The notes: generated from the letters alone by a model not told the origin. A stretch of 48,933 nucleotides of DNA from Clostridiales bacterium UBA7568 (GCA_002479075.1 DLLG01000012.1:47692-96624), one strand, 5' to 3'; numbered from the stretch's first letter, positions 1 through 8,669 are shown. Numbers and translations are program-made.

Positions 1-28
1 CCTACTTTTCTTTTCAAAGAAAAGTAGG
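1..28 (-). terminator. Perfect palindrome, probable terminator of the glycosidase-like gene
   Basis: Positions 1-13 are the exact reverse complement of 16-28, giving a 13-bp stem with a 2-nt centre. It lies directly after the stop codon of the minus-strand gene at 29-2008. The poly-U tract that would confirm a terminator lies outside the window. Such a palindrome could also be one copy of a dispersed repeat, which one copy cannot show. Confidence 0.6.
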
Positions 29-2008
29 TTAATAGTCTATGACGACCATCTGATGACATTCGAACTTGTCAACCGTGTAAGTAAGGACGCCGTCCGAATA
101 GTCAAAGTCGATGTCCTGCATCTGCGGCGCAAGGTATACCCTCTTCGGCTTTGTATAGAGCTTGAGAGTTACCTCCGTACCGTAAACCGGGACTATATCC
201 TCGATTATCTCAACCTTCTGTCCGCGCTTGACGGGCGTTGCATAGAGAAGATGATTTACATACCTGTGCTCGTCGTACTGATCCATAAGAGTCACAACTC
301 CGAGCGAGCCGAGGTTTGTTGTCAGCGTTTTTTCGTCTCCAAGGAGAACGTCAATAACGTGTTCAACGACTCTCTTTGCTATAAGCGAGCCTTTGAGCGC
401 ATATTCCGTAAACAGCTTGAACGAAATATATGCGCCGTCCTCTCCGAGCGTGACCGCCGGATACGTTTTCGTCGGGTCGTTAGGCGTCTGTGCGTGCGAG
501 GAGAAATGGAATGTCGTGCGATTGAAATACGGATTTTCTCTGCCGGCAAGAACCTCGCCCGTAGCATCTATATCGTAGCAGGGCTGATAAATGACGTATG
601 CGGAGTTATAGAGCCCCTCCATCTCAAATTCGGGACGGATATATGCGGGATTATATTCGCATTCGCCGTTGAACTCTGCGCCGAGGTCGAAAGCGAAGCC
701 GCTTCCGTCCGCATAGAGACCCGAGGTACCGGAAGCAAGGATTTTGCCGCCACCCTCCGTGAAGGCTTTCAACTTTCTCGCGGTTTCGCCGTCAAGCATA
801 GAATCGTCTGTAAGTATGATGAGCTTGTATTTGCCGAAGTCGCCCTCCGTGTCCACAACGTCAAACAGATATTTTCCTTCAAGCAAAATTCTGCTCGCGC
901 CCGTCGTTCCCATCCAAGAAAGTCGACCGGGGGAAGGCTTTCCGGGGTTCATATGATAGAAAAGGGCTTCCTGGGAGAGCACCGCAATATCTGCAACCGA
1001 CTCAACATTGTCAAGCCAGGGCTCCTTTTTCTCTATTTCCGAATATGCCTCGCCTATGAGCTTATATGTCGCCATATCCATCGCACCGAGCGGATGAAGC
1101 TGGTCGCCTATTGACATTTTCGCGCCGTTTGCGGCGGAAAGTGCTGTTTCATAGCGGAGGGCGTTCGGATGCTTGAAGCCGCCGAATTCTCCCCAGGAAA
1201 GATGAAACTTGCCAGTCATACCGAGGAAATCAAGTCCGAGCGTTCTTGCATAAGCCGCAGACATCGGGAAATGGTCATAGCCCCAACCGCCTGTCGGCAG
1301 ACTTTCAAGCTCAAGATGCGAGTTTGCAAAGGTAAAGTCCCTATGACCGCACTGAATGTGTCCCGCATTATGGAAAACGGGCAGTCCGGGCTTGTATTTG
1401 TCGATCGCCTCTCTTACGCGCTTTGTGTAATTGAGATAGGTCTCAACACCCATTCTGTAAGCGTTTTCTTCGTTATAAGGGTCTTCCCCTCTGTCAAGCA
1501 TTTTCTTCACACAGCTCTGACAATAGCAAGGCAAAGCGCCGACTATATCAAGGAAAATACCGTCGCAATCATACTTTTGAACAACCTCCTCAACCTGCGC
1601 AATCAGATAGTCAAGATACGGCGTGTTCATACACATACGGTGATATCCCGGTTTTGTGAAGTTTTCCGTCCAATAGAAGGTTTCGTCGGGGTTGCGCATA
1701 AGCCATTCCGTATGCGGACGCGCCATTTTTTCATCAAGTCCCGCAGAGATATAAACCGGAGTCTTTACGCCGATTTCGTGTGCTGCGGCGATCTGTTCGC
1801 CGAGGAGGTCAAAATCCAGATGCGGGTGCATTTCGCACGTTTCCGAGGGAAAATACGCCCAGCCGTGATGACATTTTGCAAAAAGTGTTATCGAATTTAC
1901 GTGTCCTTCACGGAGAGCCTTCTGGAATTGCCCCTTTGAAAATCGGGAGCCTATTCCCTCTATCTCACCGCTCGTGTGAAAATCAAGGTGTACCTGTCTG
2001 AAATTCAT
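29..2008 (-). CDS. Putative glycoside hydrolase (GHL6-like barrel with beta-galactosidase-type trimerisation domain)
   Basis: A 659-residue protein without signal peptide, so probably cytoplasmic. The N-terminal half looks like a TIM-barrel glycosidase of the hypothetical glycosyl hydrolase 6 / fucosidase-like group, with DGIFLDIV at about 149-156 followed by a CxCxxC cluster (C161, C163, C166). Residues about 340-470 resemble the Rossmann-like trimerisation domain of GH42 enzymes, and the rest is beta-rich. The substrate cannot be read from the sequence. The start is 12 nt after infB, and the infB stop codon forms part of its ribosome binding site (TAAGGAG), so translation is probably coupled. 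rbfA usually follows infB, so a sugar-degradation gene here is unexpected. Confidence 0.75.
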   Translation of the reverse strand: MNFRQVHLDFHTSGEIEGIGSRFSKGQFQKALREGHVNSITLFAKCHHGWAYFPSETCEMHPHLDFDLLGEQIAAAHEIGVKTPVYISAGLDEKMARPHTEWLMRNPDETFYWTENFTKPGYHRMCMNTPYLDYLIAQVEEVVQKYDCDGIFLDIVGALPCYCQSCVKKMLDRGEDPYNEENAYRMGVETYLNYTKRVREAIDKYKPGLPVFHNAGHIQCGHRDFTFANSHLELESLPTGGWGYDHFPMSAAYARTLGLDFLGMTGKFHLSWGEFGGFKHPNALRYETALSAANGAKMSIGDQLHPLGAMDMATYKLIGEAYSEIEKKEPWLDNVESVADIAVLSQEALFYHMNPGKPSPGRLSWMGTTGASRILLEGKYLFDVVDTEGDFGKYKLIILTDDSMLDGETARKLKAFTEGGGKILASGTSGLYADGSGFAFDLGAEFNGECEYNPAYIRPEFEMEGLYNSAYVIYQPCYDIDATGEVLAGRENPYFNRTTFHFSSHAQTPNDPTKTYPAVTLGEDGAYISFKLFTEYALKGSLIAKRVVEHVIDVLLGDEKTLTTNLGSLGVVTLMDQYDEHRYVNHLLYATPVKRGQKVEIIEDIVPVYGTEVTLKLYTKPKRVYLAPQMQDIDFDYSDGVLTYTVDKFECHQMVVIDY

Positions 2009-2020
2009 ATCGGTTTCTCC

Positions 2021-4645
2021 TTATCTCGCGATCTCTTCCATTATATAAGCTTCGAGAATGTCGCCTTCTTTTATATCATTGAATTTATCAAGTCCGACAC
2101 CACATTCATAGCCGGACGCAACTTCTTTTACGTCGTCCTTGAAACGGCGGAGAGATGAAATCTTATCCTCGAATATAACAACGCCGTCGCGTACTACGCG
2201 GATAAGCGAAGCGCGCGTAATCTTGCCGTCCTGAACGTATGAGCCGGCGATCGTACCGACGTTCGGAACGTGAATCGTTTGTCTGACCTGTGCGTGACCG
2301 AGAACATTTTCGCGGTAAACGGGCTTGAGCATACCCTTGATAGCAGCTTCAATCTCCTCAATGCACTCATAAATAATTCTGTATGTGCGAACGTCAACGC
2401 CCTGCGCCTGCGCAGAGTCGAGCGCCGCCTTATCGGGACGGACATTGAAGCCGACGATGATCGCATTTGACGCATTTGCGAGCATAACGTCGTTTTCCGT
2501 TATACCGCCGACACCCGTATGAATAACGTTGACCTTGACCTCGTCATTCGAGAGCTTGACAAGCGAAGCCTTGACAGCCTCTGCCGAGCCTCTGACGTCC
2601 GCCTTGACAACGATATTGAGATCCTTTACGCCGTCTTTGATCTGCGCAAAGAGATCATCGAGGTTGACCTTTGCCGACGCGGAGAATTCCGCTTCTTTTT
2701 CTTTTGTTCTGCGCTGTTCCGCAAGTTCTCTTGCCATTCTTTCATCTTCAACAGCGTTCATTTCGTCGCCTGCGGACGGAACGTAGTCGAGACCGACAAT
2801 CTCGCAAGGAACGGAAGGCTCCGCGCTCTTCATAACCTTGCCGTTTTCGTCTCTCATCATACGTACCCTGCCGACAGCCGTGCCGACGATAACCGTATCT
2901 CCCTGATGAAGCGTACCGTTCTGAACAAGTACGGTTGCAACAGGTCCGAGACCCTTTTTCAGGCTCGCTTCGATGACGATACCCTTCGCTCTGCGGTTCG
3001 GGTTGGCTTTCAGCTCCTTCATTTCCGCAATAAGAAGAACATCTTCAAGAAGATCGTCGATACCCGTTTTTCTTATAGCCGAAACGGGAACGCACATAAC
3101 ATCGCCGCCCCATTCCTCGGGAACGAGGTCGTATTTTGTCAGTTCCTGCTTGATTCCCTCCGGATTTGCGCCGGGTTTATCCATTTTGTTTATTGCAACT
3201 ATTATCGAAACGCCTGCGGCTTTTGCGTGGTTGATAGCTTCAACGGTCTGCGGCATAATGCCGTCGTCCGCCGCAACAACAAGTATCGCAATATCTGTCG
3301 ATTTTGCGCCCCTCGCTCTCATTGCCGTGAACGCCTCGTGACCGGGCGTATCGAGGAATGTGATATATTTATCGCCAATCTTTACTCTATAAGCACCGAT
3401 AGACTGCGTGATGCCGCCTGCTTCACCTGCCGTAACGTGTGTGTTGCGGATAGCGTCAAGAAGCGACGTTTTGCCGTGGTCAACGTGACCCATAACGCAT
3501 ACAACAGGGGGACGTTCTTCGAGAGTTTCGCTTGAATCTTCGGCATCCTCTGAGAAGAGCTTCTCTTCAATCGTTACAACGACTTCCTTTGAAACGACAA
3601 CGTTCATCTCTTCACCGACGAGGAACGCCGTATCGTAATCGACGTTCTGGTTTGCCGTTGCCATAACGCCGAGTCCCATCAGCTTTTTCATAAGTTCGCC
3701 GACTGTAACTTTGAACTTTGCGGCAAGCTCGGAAACCGTAATCTCGTCGGGAACCGTAACCTTGAGCGGCTGCTTTTTGATCTTTTCAAGCTCTGCCTTG
3801 CGGAGCTTTGCAAGAGCGGCTGCGTCCTTATCGTTGCGTCTCGAAGCATAAGGATTTTTGCCGTTCTGAGGCTTCTTGCCAACCTTCTGCTTATCCGGAA
3901 CATTTGACCTTCTTGCAGATTCGGGAACAAAGTTTTCAAGTCTTTCATCATATTTGGAAAGATCGACAGAGCTTGCTCTCGTATCGATGACTCTTGTCTT
4001 TCTTGCAGCTTCGACGCTCTCCCCGCCGCCTCTCATTTCGGCTTTTTTGGGCTGCTGTGCGGGTGCCGCTGCGGGGGTCTCTCTCTTGACCTCCGGCTTC
4101 TTCGGCTGATTCTGCTGTGCCGGACGGGCAAATCTGTCTGCCGAGCGGCTCGCACCTCTTTCCGCCTGCTGCGGGAAATTCACCTTCGGAGGGTTCTGCG
4201 GCTGGCGTGCGGGACGGTTTTCCGTCTGCTGCGCCGGCTTCTGAACATTCTGCTGCGGAGCCTGCGATTTCGCGGGCTGTGCAGACTGAGCCCCCTGCGG
4301 CTTTTGCTGAGTTGTCTGCGGCTGGGGTGTTTTCTGTTCTGCCTGCGATTTCGGCTCCTCCGGCTTCTTTTCTGCGGCAGTTGCTTTTTCTGCAGGCTTT
4401 TCCTCTTTTATCTCTTCCTTCGGGCGGTCAATATCCGCTTTTCCGGAAAGGTAATCTCCCATATTTTTTATCTGATTATCAGTCGTAAGACTGTCAAAAA
4501 GCAAGGAAAACTCAACAGGGTCAAGAGTCCCCGTAGATGTTTTGCCCGCTACACCGCTCTTTGTGAGCGCTTCAAGCAGATCCTTACTTTTCATATTCAG
4601 GTCTTTTGCAAGGTTATTTATTCTGATCTTCTGTGTTGAAACCAT
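2021..4645 (-). CDS. infB: Translation initiation factor IF-2
   Basis: GTPase that brings initiator tRNA to the 30S subunit and promotes subunit joining. The 874-residue protein has an N-terminal IF2N segment (about 1-60), a long Pro/Gln/Lys/Ala-rich linker (about 75-290), a second IF2N segment (about 295-350), then the G domain with GHVDHGKT (386-393), DTPGHEAF (432-439) and NKMD (486-489), followed by the beta-barrel and C-terminal tRNA-binding domains. The start has a strong ribosome binding site (AAGGAGG, 8-nt spacing). It is the fifth gene of the rimP-nusA-rnpM-ylxQ operon, the usual order in Bacillota. The linker is low-complexity, as is common in this family. Confidence 0.98.
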   Translation of the reverse strand: MVSTQKIRINNLAKDLNMKSKDLLEALTKSGVAGKTSTGTLDPVEFSLLFDSLTTDNQIKNMGDYLSGKADIDRPKEEIKEEKPAEKATAAEKKPEEPKSQAEQKTPQPQTTQQKPQGAQSAQPAKSQAPQQNVQKPAQQTENRPARQPQNPPKVNFPQQAERGASRSADRFARPAQQNQPKKPEVKRETPAAAPAQQPKKAEMRGGGESVEAARKTRVIDTRASSVDLSKYDERLENFVPESARRSNVPDKQKVGKKPQNGKNPYASRRNDKDAAALAKLRKAELEKIKKQPLKVTVPDEITVSELAAKFKVTVGELMKKLMGLGVMATANQNVDYDTAFLVGEEMNVVVSKEVVVTIEEKLFSEDAEDSSETLEERPPVVCVMGHVDHGKTSLLDAIRNTHVTAGEAGGITQSIGAYRVKIGDKYITFLDTPGHEAFTAMRARGAKSTDIAILVVAADDGIMPQTVEAINHAKAAGVSIIVAINKMDKPGANPEGIKQELTKYDLVPEEWGGDVMCVPVSAIRKTGIDDLLEDVLLIAEMKELKANPNRRAKGIVIEASLKKGLGPVATVLVQNGTLHQGDTVIVGTAVGRVRMMRDENGKVMKSAEPSVPCEIVGLDYVPSAGDEMNAVEDERMARELAEQRRTKEKEAEFSASAKVNLDDLFAQIKDGVKDLNIVVKADVRGSAEAVKASLVKLSNDEVKVNVIHTGVGGITENDVMLANASNAIIVGFNVRPDKAALDSAQAQGVDVRTYRIIYECIEEIEAAIKGMLKPVYRENVLGHAQVRQTIHVPNVGTIAGSYVQDGKITRASLIRVVRDGVVIFEDKISSLRRFKDDVKEVASGYECGVGLDKFNDIKEGDILEAYIMEEIAR

Positions 4646-4670
4646 TCATTGTACCTCCTTATGAGTACTG

Positions 4671-4991
4671 TCAAAGATTGGCGGATATAAGTTTGATGAA
4701 GTTTTCATCGCTGATACCGACGCAGGCTGTCGCCGTTTTGCCGATCGCTCTGCCGAGTTCATCCGGCGTCGCGGCAATGTATTCAAGCCGCACGACGTAA
4801 TGCAAGACGCAGTTTGATATGCGTTTTTTTGTATTGTCAGAGGAGCTCTCGCTCGCTATAACGAGCTTAACATCCCCGCTTCTGACAGCGTCGCAGACCA
4901 TTTCCGTTCCGATTGTAATTTTTCCTGCTTTTCTTGCCAGTCCGATGAGCGAAAGCAACTTCGCCATATTTCTGTTTTCTCCGTCAACCAT
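4671..4991 (-). CDS. ylxQ: L7Ae-family ribosomal/RNA-binding protein YlxQ
   Basis: A 106-residue member of the L7Ae/L30e/S12e/Gadd45 family, which binds kink-turn RNA. The family pattern is visible in LIGLARKAGK near the N-terminus and in VIASESSSDNTKKR. In Bacillota this gene sits between rnpM and infB, as here. The given ATG overlaps the rnpM stop by 8 nt. An internal Met at 4967, preceded by GGAG at about 11 nt, would give the more usual 98 residues, so the start is open. The precise role of YlxQ in the cell is poorly known. Confidence 0.9.
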   Translation of the reverse strand: MVDGENRNMAKLLSLIGLARKAGKITIGTEMVCDAVRSGDVKLVIASESSSDNTKKRISNCVLHYVVRLEYIAATPDELGRAIGKTATACVGISDENFIKLISANL

Positions 4992-5250
4992 TTTCTATTT
5001 CTTTCTCAAGCCTTTCATAAACTTCGTCCGTTATAGAACAACCAAGCGAAACGGGAAGCCTTTTTCTTGCCTTTTTAAGACAATCGGCACTGGGGCAAAT
5101 ATATGCGCCCCTCCCCGATTTCTTTCCCGTCCTGTCCAGCTCCGCCGTCTGACTTTCGGCAGGTCTGACTATCCGGATAAGCTCGCTTTTCGGTCGTTTT
5201 GCTCTGCAACCGACGCATTGACGCTCGGGAACTTTCTTTGCGTTTTCCAT
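4984..5250 (-). CDS. rnpM: YlxR-family protein (RnpM, RNase P modulator)
   Basis: An 88-residue DUF448/YlxR protein. It has the family's CVGCRAKRPKSEL opening and the GRGAY motif near residue 47, followed by the C-terminal helix. In Bacillus subtilis the homologue binds RNase P RNA and modulates its activity; transferring that role here rests on homology. It lies 18 nt after nusA and overlaps ylxQ by 8 nt, so the two are probably translationally coupled. Length and context are typical. Confidence 0.93.
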   Translation of the reverse strand: MENAKKVPERQCVGCRAKRPKSELIRIVRPAESQTAELDRTGKKSGRGAYICPSADCLKKARKRLPVSLGCSITDEVYERLEKEIENG

Positions 5251-5268
5251 TTGTCCGATCCTTCCCGA

Positions 5269-6294
5269 TCAAACCGATTTAATATCAATTTTAAGTCCCG
5301 TAAGTCTTGCGGCAAGGCGTGCGTTCTGACCTTCCTTGCCTATTGAAAGCGAAAGCTGTTCGGGCGCAACAAGCACCTTGCAGCTGCGTTCACCGTCCAT
5401 TTCAACACTCTTGACCTCTGCGGGAGAAAGAGCCGCGCTGACATATTCTTCGGGCTTTTCGCTGTATCTGACAACATCGATCTTCTCGCCGTTCAGCTCT
5501 CTTATGATCTCTCCGATACGGCTGCCCCTGTTTCCTATGCAGGAGCCGACCGGGTCGACGGATGCGTCACGAGATTCAACCGCAATCTTCGTTCTTGAGC
5601 CTGCCTCTCTCGCAACTCCGCGTATAACAACCGTTCCGTCCTGAATTTCGGGAACTTCAAGCTCAAAAAGTCTCTTGACAAGCCCGGGATGTGTGCGCGA
5701 AAGCGTTACGATCGGTCCTTTGAGCTCGTTTTTAACTTCCATAACGAAAACCTTTATATGGTCGCCGACGAAAAGCTGCTCTCCGGGTATCTGCTCGCCT
5801 TTGAGAAGCACCGCCTCGCTTGTGCCCGTATCAACTATTGCGTTACCGTTGACAGGGTCCATACGGATAACAGTTGCGGAAATAACTTCTTCCTTCTTGC
5901 TCTCATATTCCCTTATAACCATCGTTCTCTCGGCTTCTCTTATGCCCTGAACGATTATCTGTTTTCCGCTCTGTGCGCTGAGTCTGCCGAAAGCCTTTGT
6001 CTTGACCTCCGTTTCAACCGTGCCGCCGAGGGCGTACTTCTTGCTTATCGCCTTTGCGTCCGCAAGCGAGATTTCAAGCTCGGGGTCTGTGACCTCTTCG
6101 ACTATATTCTTTACTCTGACAACCTTGACATCTCTTTTTGCGGGATCAAGAATAACCTTTATATTGCAGTTCTCGCCTATCTCTCTCTTGAGCGCGTTTG
6201 CAAGCCCCGCCTCGATTTTCTCTATAAGGTATTCCTGCGGGATGCCCTTTTCTTTAACTATCAGATCAAGGGCTGTAAAAAATTCTGTGTTCAT
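5269..6294 (-). CDS. nusA: Transcription elongation/termination factor NusA
   Basis: NusA binds RNA polymerase and nascent RNA and affects pausing, termination and antitermination. The 341-residue protein has the N-terminal polymerase-binding domain (about 1-125), an S1 domain (about 130-195), and two KH domains marked by GNRGSRIGEIIREL and SIGKEGQNARLAARL. It lacks the acidic C-terminal repeats of proteobacterial NusA, as expected in Bacillota. It is second in the operon, 27 nt after rimP. Confidence 0.98.
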   Translation of the reverse strand: MNTEFFTALDLIVKEKGIPQEYLIEKIEAGLANALKREIGENCNIKVILDPAKRDVKVVRVKNIVEEVTDPELEISLADAKAISKKYALGGTVETEVKTKAFGRLSAQSGKQIIVQGIREAERTMVIREYESKKEEVISATVIRMDPVNGNAIVDTGTSEAVLLKGEQIPGEQLFVGDHIKVFVMEVKNELKGPIVTLSRTHPGLVKRLFELEVPEIQDGTVVIRGVAREAGSRTKIAVESRDASVDPVGSCIGNRGSRIGEIIRELNGEKIDVVRYSEKPEEYVSAALSPAEVKSVEMDGERSCKVLVAPEQLSLSIGKEGQNARLAARLTGLKIDIKSV

Positions 6295-6321
6295 TTTTGA
6301 TGTAAGCCTTCCTTCTGTAAT

Positions 6322-6801
6322 TTATTCTATATCGGTAAAGTCAAAAAATACATTTGCCTTCGCCGTTTTTGATATTTCAAACGTTTTTTCCGTGCCGTTT
6401 GTTTCAATTGTAAACTTCTCATCGTCGGAGGAAAGAAGCTGTCCTCTGTATGCCTTGTTTCCCGTTTCGTCCGGAGAATAAAGTCTGACCTCTATCTCCT
6501 CGCCTATGCACGCCGCAAAGTGCGCAGGCGTGCGAAGGGTTCTCTCAAGCCCCGGAGAGCTGACCTCAAGCGTATAATTCTGCTCGATCGGGTCTGCCTC
6601 GTCAAGCAAGGGACTTATCGCCCTGCTGACCTTTTCGCAATCGTCAATATCGATGCCGTCGTCCGAGTCGATTGTAATGCGAAGATACCATCCCGCACCT
6701 TCCTTGACAAACTCAACATCCCATATCCGGTATCCGAGCTCTTCAACGCAGGGCGTGATTATTTTCTCCGCGGTTGACGCTATATTTGCTGTTTTCGCCA
6801 C
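6322..6801 (-). CDS. rimP: Ribosome maturation factor RimP
   Basis: RimP assists 30S subunit maturation. A GTG start at 6801 gives 159 residues, close to the family norm, and is preceded by AAAGGCGG at a suitable distance. The frame is open further upstream from a TTG at 6834, but that codon has no ribosome binding site. The characteristic central stretch with YTLEVSSPGLERTL is present, followed by the C-terminal SH3-like domain. It is the first gene of the rimP-nusA-infB operon, read from the promoter at 6889-6917 through a short hairpin leader. Confidence 0.95.
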   Translation of the reverse strand: MAKTANIASTAEKIITPCVEELGYRIWDVEFVKEGAGWYLRITIDSDDGIDIDDCEKVSRAISPLLDEADPIEQNYTLEVSSPGLERTLRTPAHFAACIGEEIEVRLYSPDETGNKAYRGQLLSSDDEKFTIETNGTEKTFEISKTAKANVFFDFTDIE

Positions 6802-6838
6802 GTTTTTTCCGCCTTTCAAAAAGTATTCAAACAAAGAA

Positions 6839-6865
6839 TTGAGACCGGGTTTCGACCGGTCTCAA
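6839..6865 (-). promoter_or_regulatory. Leader hairpin of the rimP operon, terminator-like
   Basis: Positions 6839-6848 and 6856-6865 are exact reverse complements (TTGAGACCGG arm), a 10-bp stem with a 7-nt loop. On the minus strand the stem is followed by TTCTTTGTTT, mostly U in the RNA. It lies between the predicted promoter and the rimP ribosome binding site, so it may act as an attenuator. No competing antiterminator was identified. Confidence 0.6.
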
Positions 6866-6888
6866 TGTCCTTTCTCTATTCTGACATT

Positions 6889-6917
6889 ATTATATCATAA
6901 TCAATTTAAGATTGCAA
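6889..6917 (-). promoter_or_regulatory. Housekeeping promoter of the rimP-nusA-infB operon
   Basis: On the minus strand TTGCAA (6917-6912) is followed after exactly 17 bp by a perfect TATAAT (6894-6889). Transcription would start near 6882, about 80 nt before the rimP GTG. This fits a sigma-A promoter; it was found by eye. Confidence 0.8.
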
Positions 6918-7010
6918 TACCTTTTTTGCATTTTTCCCTGTGACCAACAACTTTTTTGCGGCATATTATAGATTGAAGCGCAAACAGATCGATAAAGAGG
7001 AGTCCCGAAA

Positions 7011-7094
7011 ATGAAAATTATTGTCATAAAATCGCCAAAGCTCCTTTCTCCCCTGCTGAAAAAGATATTCGGGAGAAAAAAACGCAGAAAATAG
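7011..7094 (+). CDS. spoVM: Stage V sporulation protein SpoVM (27 residues)
   Basis: A very short gene in the gap between rplQ and rimP. It begins MKIIVIKSPKLLSPLL and ends in a run of basic residues. Recalled against Bacillus subtilis SpoVM (26 residues) it aligns without gaps and shares M1, K2, I6, K7, P9, K10, L12 and G21, including the proline that shapes the helix. SpoVM is an amphipathic helix that recognises the convex forespore membrane and anchors SpoIVA and the coat. The ATG is preceded by AAAGAGGAG at 8 nt, a strong ribosome binding site. CATATTAT at 6962-6969 resembles a sigma-E -10 element, but no convincing -35 was found. The gene shares the terminator at 7151-7180 with rplQ. 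Confidence 0.87.
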   Translation: MKIIVIKSPKLLSPLLKKIFGRKKRRK

Positions 7095-7150
7095 CTTCTG
7101 CCGCATAAGTGTCGTCGCAAAGAGAAATATCCTCTTTTCTTCGGCAAAAC

Positions 7151-7180
7151 AAAATGAAGCCCCTTGCGGAGCTTCATTTT
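7151..7180. terminator. Bidirectional intrinsic terminator between spoVM and rplQ
   Basis: AAAATGAAGC (7151-7160) pairs with GCTTCATTTT (7171-7180) around a 10-nt loop. T-rich flanks on each strand allow it to end spoVM transcripts (plus) and the long ribosomal operon (minus). Confidence 0.9.
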
Positions 7181-7198
7181 TTTAACTTATATTTTTAA

Positions 7199-7540
7199 TT
7201 ATACAAGCTTGATAAGTGCCATTTCGGCAGCGTCACCGCGACGGGGTCCGAGCTTATAGATAGCTGTGTAACCGCCGTTTCTATCGGAATATGCGGGAGC
7301 GATCTCGTCAAAGAGCTTCTTTACAACATCTTCCTTTGTGATGTATGAAAGAGCCTGGCGGCGAGAAGCGAGAGTGTTTGTCTTGCCGAGAGTGATCATC
7401 TTCTCAGCCATACATCTTACTTCCTTTGCTCTTGTAAGAGTTGTTTCTATCGAACCGTTTTCCAAAAGATAAGTGACCATTCCGCGAAGCATAGCGTTTC
7501 TATGCGCAGTCACTCTGCCGAGTTTTCTGGTTCCGGGCAT
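7199..7540 (-). CDS. rplQ: 50S ribosomal protein L17
   Basis: A 113-residue L17 with the conserved opening MPGTRKLGRVTAHRNAMLRGM and the C-terminal YTAIYKLGPRRGDAAEMALI. It lies at the exit-tunnel side of the 50S subunit. As usual it is the last gene of the alpha operon, 73 nt after rpoA, and is followed by the bidirectional terminator at 7151-7180. Nothing unusual is visible in length or composition. Confidence 0.98.
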   Translation of the reverse strand: MPGTRKLGRVTAHRNAMLRGMVTYLLENGSIETTLTRAKEVRCMAEKMITLGKTNTLASRRQALSYITKEDVVKKLFDEIAPAYSDRNGGYTAIYKLGPRRGDAAEMALIKLV

Positions 7541-7613
7541 ATTGTTTTTCCTCCTTTTCCCTATTTTTCATAAGGACTTCAGTATGTGCAGCTTTTTTAG
7601 TTCACAAAAGAAA

Positions 7614-8579
7614 TCAGTCCTCTTCCTTCCGCAGGGTAAGTCCGAGCGAATGGAGTTTCTGGATGACTTCTTCGAGCGATTTTTTGCCGAGGTTTCTGAC
7701 CTTTATCATATCCTCTTCGGTCTTGCTGGTCAAATCCTCGACCGTATCGATGCCCGCGCGCTTCAAACAGTTGAAGCTACGAACGGACAGGTCAAGCTCC
7801 TCAATGGTCATCTCAAGTACTTTTTCTTTCTTGGTTTCTTCTCTTTCAACCATTATCTCCGCTCTCTTTGCTTCTTCGGAAAGATCAACAAAGAGATTGA
7901 GATGTTCGTTGAGTATCTTGGCTCCGAGCGATACAGCTTCTCTTGCGGAGATTGTACCGTTCGTCAGCACGTTAATTGTGAGTTTGTCAAAGTCTATGCT
8001 GTTTCCTACACGTGTGTTTTCAACGTTGTAGTTTACGTTATAGACCGGGGTGAAAATCGAATCGACGAAGATCACTCCAAGCTGACCTGATGAATAATCC
8101 TGCTTGTTTTTCTCCTGAGATACATAGCCTGAGCCGTGATCGAAGGTGAGATCCATATGGAAACGAACGCCTTCGCTGACTGTTGCTATATGATGCTCGG
8201 GATTAAGAATCTGCAATTCGTCGTCGCAAATGATGTCTCCCGCCGTAACGTCGCACGCGCCCGTTACGTCAATGGAAACCGTCTTTGCAGAATTTGAAAA
8301 GAGCTTTGCCGTTATACCCTTGACATTGAGAACTATTTCGCAAACGTCCTCCTTAACGCCGGGGACTGTTGATATTTCGTGAAGAACATCCTTGCCGCCG
8401 CCGCTTATGCGAATGCTTACGACAGCCACGCCGGGGAGCGAGCTGAGAAGCACTCTGCGAAGAGAGTTGCCGAGCGTTGTTCCGTAGCCTCTTTTGAGAG
8501 GCTCGACTACGAACGTTCCGCTTCTTCCGTCATCGCTTGTGTCAACTGCTGTGATATTCGGCTTTTCTATCTCGATCAT
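7614..8579 (-). CDS. rpoA: RNA polymerase alpha subunit
   Basis: The 321-residue alpha subunit initiates polymerase assembly and contacts promoter DNA and activators. The N-terminal dimerisation domain (about 1-235) contains GYGTTLGNSLRRVLLSSLPG. A linker leads to the helical C-terminal domain (about 255-321) with ELDLSVRSFNCLKRAGI and VRNLGKKSLEEV. The gene lies between rpsD and rplQ as in other Bacillota. The spacer to rpsD (about 106 bp) carries a hairpin described separately. Confidence 0.99.
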   Translation of the reverse strand: MIEIEKPNITAVDTSDDGRSGTFVVEPLKRGYGTTLGNSLRRVLLSSLPGVAVVSIRISGGGKDVLHEISTVPGVKEDVCEIVLNVKGITAKLFSNSAKTVSIDVTGACDVTAGDIICDDELQILNPEHHIATVSEGVRFHMDLTFDHGSGYVSQEKNKQDYSSGQLGVIFVDSIFTPVYNVNYNVENTRVGNSIDFDKLTINVLTNGTISAREAVSLGAKILNEHLNLFVDLSEEAKRAEIMVEREETKKEKVLEMTIEELDLSVRSFNCLKRAGIDTVEDLTSKTEEDMIKVRNLGKKSLEEVIQKLHSLGLTLRKEED

Positions 8580-8633
8580 TGATTAACCCTCCTGTAAATT
8601 TTTTATGCACTCGCCGTGCATTCTGTTGCGGCA

Positions 8634-8669
8634 CCGCCTGCGTTCCCGATAAACCGTTCCGCAGGGCGG
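8634..8669 (-). promoter_or_regulatory. Hairpin in the rpsD-rpoA spacer
   Basis: CCGCC-TGCG (8634-8642) pairs with CGCA-GGCGG (8660-8669, one bulged G). It lies in the untranslated gap between rpsD and rpoA and has no U tract, so it looks more like an RNA-processing or protein-binding element than a terminator. Its function is unknown. Confidence 0.45.

Noticed and set aside
6890..7177. 95-residue minus-strand frame opposite spoVM
   Set aside because: It runs through the terminator at 7151-7180 and the rimP promoter and has no ribosome binding site or recognisable family.
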